Assembly: GCF_041146795.1 (NCBI RefSeq)
Contig: NC_135167.1
Coordinates: forward strand, 6,420,454 to 6,484,453
DNA from: Maylandia zebra
Taxonomy: Eukaryota; Chordata; Actinopteri; Cichliformes; Cichlidae
Direction: 5' to 3'
Length of the DNA: 64,000 nucleotides
Shown here: one piece after another, positions 60,414 to 64,000 of the stretch
How the letters are laid out: each line of letters begins with the position of its first letter
Position numbering within the stretch: the stretch's first letter is position 1
The notes under the pieces: generated by a model
What the model saw: the letters and a program-made list of their open reading frames with translations, nothing else
Databases searched by the model: none
What the model was told of the DNA's origin: nothing
Made by a program: the position numbers and the translations under genes

Positions 60414-63400
60414 ACTGGTGTAAAGCTGTGATATCAAATAAGCACAGTAATCCCTGTAATGTAATACATTTACACAACATATTTTAATGTTAATGAAAAG
60501 GCAGTGTAACCTTTTTATAATTTTGATCAGTCACAAACATATTGGAGTATGTCGACCTGTCCCTCACACTTGGCTGCTATTTAGTTTTTGCTTGTTTAGT
60601 TCTCTGTTTTATTAGGTTTAAGCAGCAAAGCTTTTTTAAGCTTGATCATCAAGCTAACCATTAGGTTCAGGTTTAGGTTAAAATGTACTTTCACAGTATA
60701 AAACATCACAGCATTTCCCATTAGTATTCACATGCACTGTACACAGTTGTCTGATGTCTCTGAAATAATATTGCTCTGTTTATTACCAATAACTACTGAT
60801 GATGCTGCCCTATTTTAAATGACAAGAAGGCAGAGGAGGGTACACAATGGCGAGAAATGATGAACATTCACTTATCAGTATTTTATTATTTCTCTATTTA
60901 GATAAGCAGGATGTGTTTTTGTTTTTCAACCTCGAAGTTTTTATAAATAGTGCATTTTACTTTTTACTTAATTGCATGTTAAATGTTTCATGGCTTTAAA
61001 TAGAAGTGAACACGAGTTTTTTTTAATGTAAGTTTTAAATCTATTGTGTAAGAAGGGACAACTCACTTAAAAAAAAAAAAACATGGTGAGGGCTAACCTA
61101 ATAGTTACGTAGGTTTTTAGGTTTAATTTAAAAACGTAATTAGTTGATGTAGTAGCAGACAAGCTCACAAGAACCTTAAAAGAACCTTTTGATGGGTGCA
61201 TAAAAAGTTTTTTTTCTTATTTTAAATAAATTTCAGCTGTTAACTGGTTAAAAAGTGCCACAAACTGACCCACATTAAGAGGATGTGTAGCAGGTGAAAC
61301 TGCTGTAAACTAGGGCAAAATGTTTACTGCCACACATTAATAGATGCCTTTTCTTAAAATTGAAGAGCTTAAAAATCATTCATTTTAATAGAGGGTTATT
61401 TGGAACTTTGAGTTGTATGTTGTTGGAAAATGTATGAAAAATGAAATTATAATTAATAAAAAGTCATCAAAACTTGTCTTTCAATTAAGCAGAGGTCAGA
61501 TGGTTATAAAGAAGTAAAACTTCAGTGAAAGAAGCTCGAGTCAAGTGCACTTCAGCTGTCACGTGGGGTAAGGACACACGAGGGCACTACAGGCTTCTAT
61601 ACTCGTATCCTTGAAGGACTGGGTTTCATTTTTAATATGACTGATCCTCCCTTGGCACAGACACATGTTCTCAAAGAAATGCTCTGTGAGGTTACCTTTT
61701 ACCCACTGAACTTTAAAAATAACTCATCTCTCTGAAGAGAAACTACAAGCCTCTAAATATATAATAATGTATGGTTCAGTTAAACAGTACGAGTCTTTTT
61801 ACATCACTTAATTGTAAATATCCACACCTGCTGAACAGATTAGACTGGGCTTAATAATTCATTGCAAGTTGTTGCATTAATATTGGTTTAAAAAATAATT
61901 TGGTTTTCCCAAGCTACATGGGAAAATATGCCATTTTATTGAAACTAGGAGAGGTTTTCTTTTTCTAATCAGTGATTGTATAGAATTCTTCTAAAGTTTT
62001 CTACAGTCATTATTTCTAATACTACAGGTATTTAGATTCATCTGAAGTCAATTATAATTGTTTATAAATAAAAATTATACAGCAAAACTCTTTTTGTTAT
62101 CGTCTTTTGTTTTGTTTGCAGCATCCAGGATCTTGTCTTATCTGATCATATGTAAAGCTTGCTTCAGTCTTTTACTAGTAAAGAATCACGACTTGCATGA
62201 GAGAAACTGAAACATCAGATTAGCAATGAAATAGTATTTGAGGTATACGGACAAGTATTGTACTTCAGAAAAGTATTCTACAAATGTAAAGAATTTTTTA
62301 TCTTTACATTTGTGCAGAATAAACTGAAGGTTGAATTGCACAGAAGGCACTGAAGGAAAAAATATACTGGTGGCAGCTCAGTCAGCACAAGGCCTGCTGT
62401 GTGTCCTCAGGCGTGACTTCTGTGTGCTGCTTTAATGTAACTAAACTGAACTTGTAACATATAACAATAGAAGAGAGAAGCATGACATGCTCACAGTTTA
62501 TTTACCCTTATGCAAGTCAGGTCTGTCTTGGAGTTTGAATGATTTGGTTTATGTTTCTTAACAATTAAAAATTTCCATGCAGAGAAATCTCCAGTGGTCT
62601 TCAGGCAGCATCTAAAGATTTCAGCTGGGTGCTCAAAGCTTCACCAGCAGTGTTGTTGAAGGAGGAATGTAACACTGAATGTTCTGCTTCGAGCAGATCT
62701 TCTCAGCTGCCTTAGAAATTTAAACCAGTGACCTCACAGTCACAAGCTTTCTCACCCCTCCTTGAGGCACAGGCTAAATTAAAATATCAATGGATCAATT
62801 ATTATACTGGGTCTGTGTTTGGGTGAGTGCCGACTCACATGCTGTGTTTTCCGCCTAAAAAGTCTTGATCTCCTGTTTTTGAAAGATTGCATCTGTGATT
62901 TAAACTAATAAAGTACTAGATTGAATACACCCATGTACAGATGAAATATTGGGGCCTGGGCACCAACATGAACACCCAGCTCTCCCACAGTGAAGAGTCA
63001 CTGAAATGAAAACACATACAAAATTACAGAAGAAGACAAAAAGTGATGACAGAATGTTTTGCATGTTTTTGCAGATGTTTCATACTTCTTTAGTATTTGT
63101 ATATTTTGCATGGGTTGTGTGGTCTTGTATACTGAGTTGGTCTTTTTGCAGCCATATCTAGTGTAGTTGTGCCTTTATTGTAAGTTTGTGCCATATTTCT
63201 GTAGTTTTGCTTCATTTGGAGTCATTTTGCATCTCCTCTGTATCTTTTTTTGCTGTTATTTTTGTCATTTTAGTGGCCAATTTGTTGCTGCTTTTGGTTG
63301 TTTTGCCCTTTAATGTAATAAAGCAATAGTTTGTCTCTTATTGTTGGAGTTATTTGTGTGTTTTTTCACATTACAGTGGCCATTTTGTTTCTGTTTGTGA

Positions 63401-63560
63401 TTGCTTTAGGTGTGTACCAATTTGTGTGTGTGTGTTTTCTTTTTTTTTGTTGTTGTCATTTTTAAGTAATCATCTCTTTATTTTTTGTCTTTTTTATTTA
63501 TTTGAATGTTGTTGTTTTTTTGGGTGGGGTGTAGTGTGTCTCAGAGTTGAAGGTCAGCTA
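60414..63560. other. Gene-less 3-kb stretch
   Basis: AT-rich, no domain, no clear transposon. 63040-63540 is a run of T/G-rich low-complexity sequence. Confidence 0.4.
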
Positions 63561-63779
63561 ACCCTTTGTGCCCCTTATCCACCAAAGAAGATCTAGATTG
63601 TTTTCTGAAGCGTTGTTTTATTCGTTAGCGAGCTACTTACACTGACACGTTTAAAGTATAAATGTGAACTCATATTTACAGCCCTGTTTCAGACACGTAC
63701 ACACTGCAGTACAAATCGTGTATGTCTGTCAGTGTGAGTGTGTTGGAAGATCCAAGCACACACGTACAGACGCTGCTAT

Positions 63780-63929
63780 ACACACACTCCAGTGGGAGGA
63801 GCCAAACCTCTCGCAGCTCCGAGTTTGTCAGTTTCCTAAATATAGCGGACAGGATCTGTCCGTGTCTTTCAGCCGGAGACACTTTGATAAAAAGCCCGTA
63901 TTTACAGAAGCACCGGGAGGCCAGCGGGG
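63780..63929 (+). promoter_or_regulatory. Possible promoter and first exon
   Basis: A TATA-like taaatata at 63837-63844 is followed by a GC-richer stretch ending in the strong donor-like GGTAAGTGG at 63930. This could be the 5' UTR exon of a plus-strand gene running off the window. No coding sequence is visible. Confidence 0.3.
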
Positions 63930-64000
63930 GTAAGTGGAGCAAACATGTCTTTGTATGTGAAAGTGTGCTGACTGTGTTCTGTGCTTTGGAGACTGAAAGG

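Overview
The window looks like teleost nuclear DNA, probably from a percomorph such as a cichlid. The reasons are a spliced vertebrate-type gene with short GT-AG introns, a Rex3-type LINE, many hAT, Tc1 and piggyBac-like elements, and CA, TG and ATT microsatellites. There is nothing bacterial here: no operons, rRNA or CRISPR.

The only clear host gene is a minus-strand ABC transporter of the ABCC5/11/12 group, closest by eye to ABCC12 (MRP9), at 29184 down to 5650. I could assign 31 coding exons with consistent splice phases. They sum to 4143 bases, or 1380 residues plus a stop, with two transmembrane domains and two nucleotide-binding domains. Bases 1-5005 repeat 10888-15892 with no difference that I noticed, at an offset of 10887. 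So exons 14-20 occur twice: once inside the complete gene and once as an orphan block downstream of its stop. This is either a very recent tandem duplication or an assembly duplication. A second relative of the gene lies on the plus strand at 57322-60413. It keeps only eight exon-like pieces and has a nonsense codon and a 1-base deletion, so it is a pseudogene.

The abcc12 introns (5.6-29 kb) are full of transposons: several hAT elements with 8-base target duplications, a Rex3 LINE with a 14-base target duplication (seen in both copies of the repeat), two fossil Tc1 elements, LINE pieces, and a three-level nest at 17071-18635. From 29.4 to 43 kb there are LINE fragments, a decayed Ty1/copia element (34277-36640), small palindromic elements, and two inverted copies of an element filled with an 18-base minisatellite (37919-39244 and 42022-42999).

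The most interesting object is at 43508-54036. It is a 10.5-kb Mutator-like (MULE) DNA transposon with terminal inverted repeats of roughly 350-400 bases. Subterminal tandem palindromes lie next to these repeats. It carries two convergent, multi-exon genes. The plus-strand gene encodes a MULE transposase with an N-terminal zinc-binding region, DDE core and SWIM finger, and is broken near its 3' end by two apparent frameshifts. The minus-strand gene has 13 exons in phase (558 residues) and encodes a ULP1/C48-type cysteine protease fused to a PHD-like zinc finger and three TQT repeats. An intact SUMO-protease-like gene inside a vertebrate MULE is the best candidate for an undescribed system here.

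To the right are a truncated hAT BED-finger element (54037-55310), a near-perfect palindromic hAT MITE (55938-56163), a solo-LTR-like repeat, the abcc12 pseudogene, about 3 kb without recognisable genes, and a possible plus-strand promoter and first exon at the right edge.
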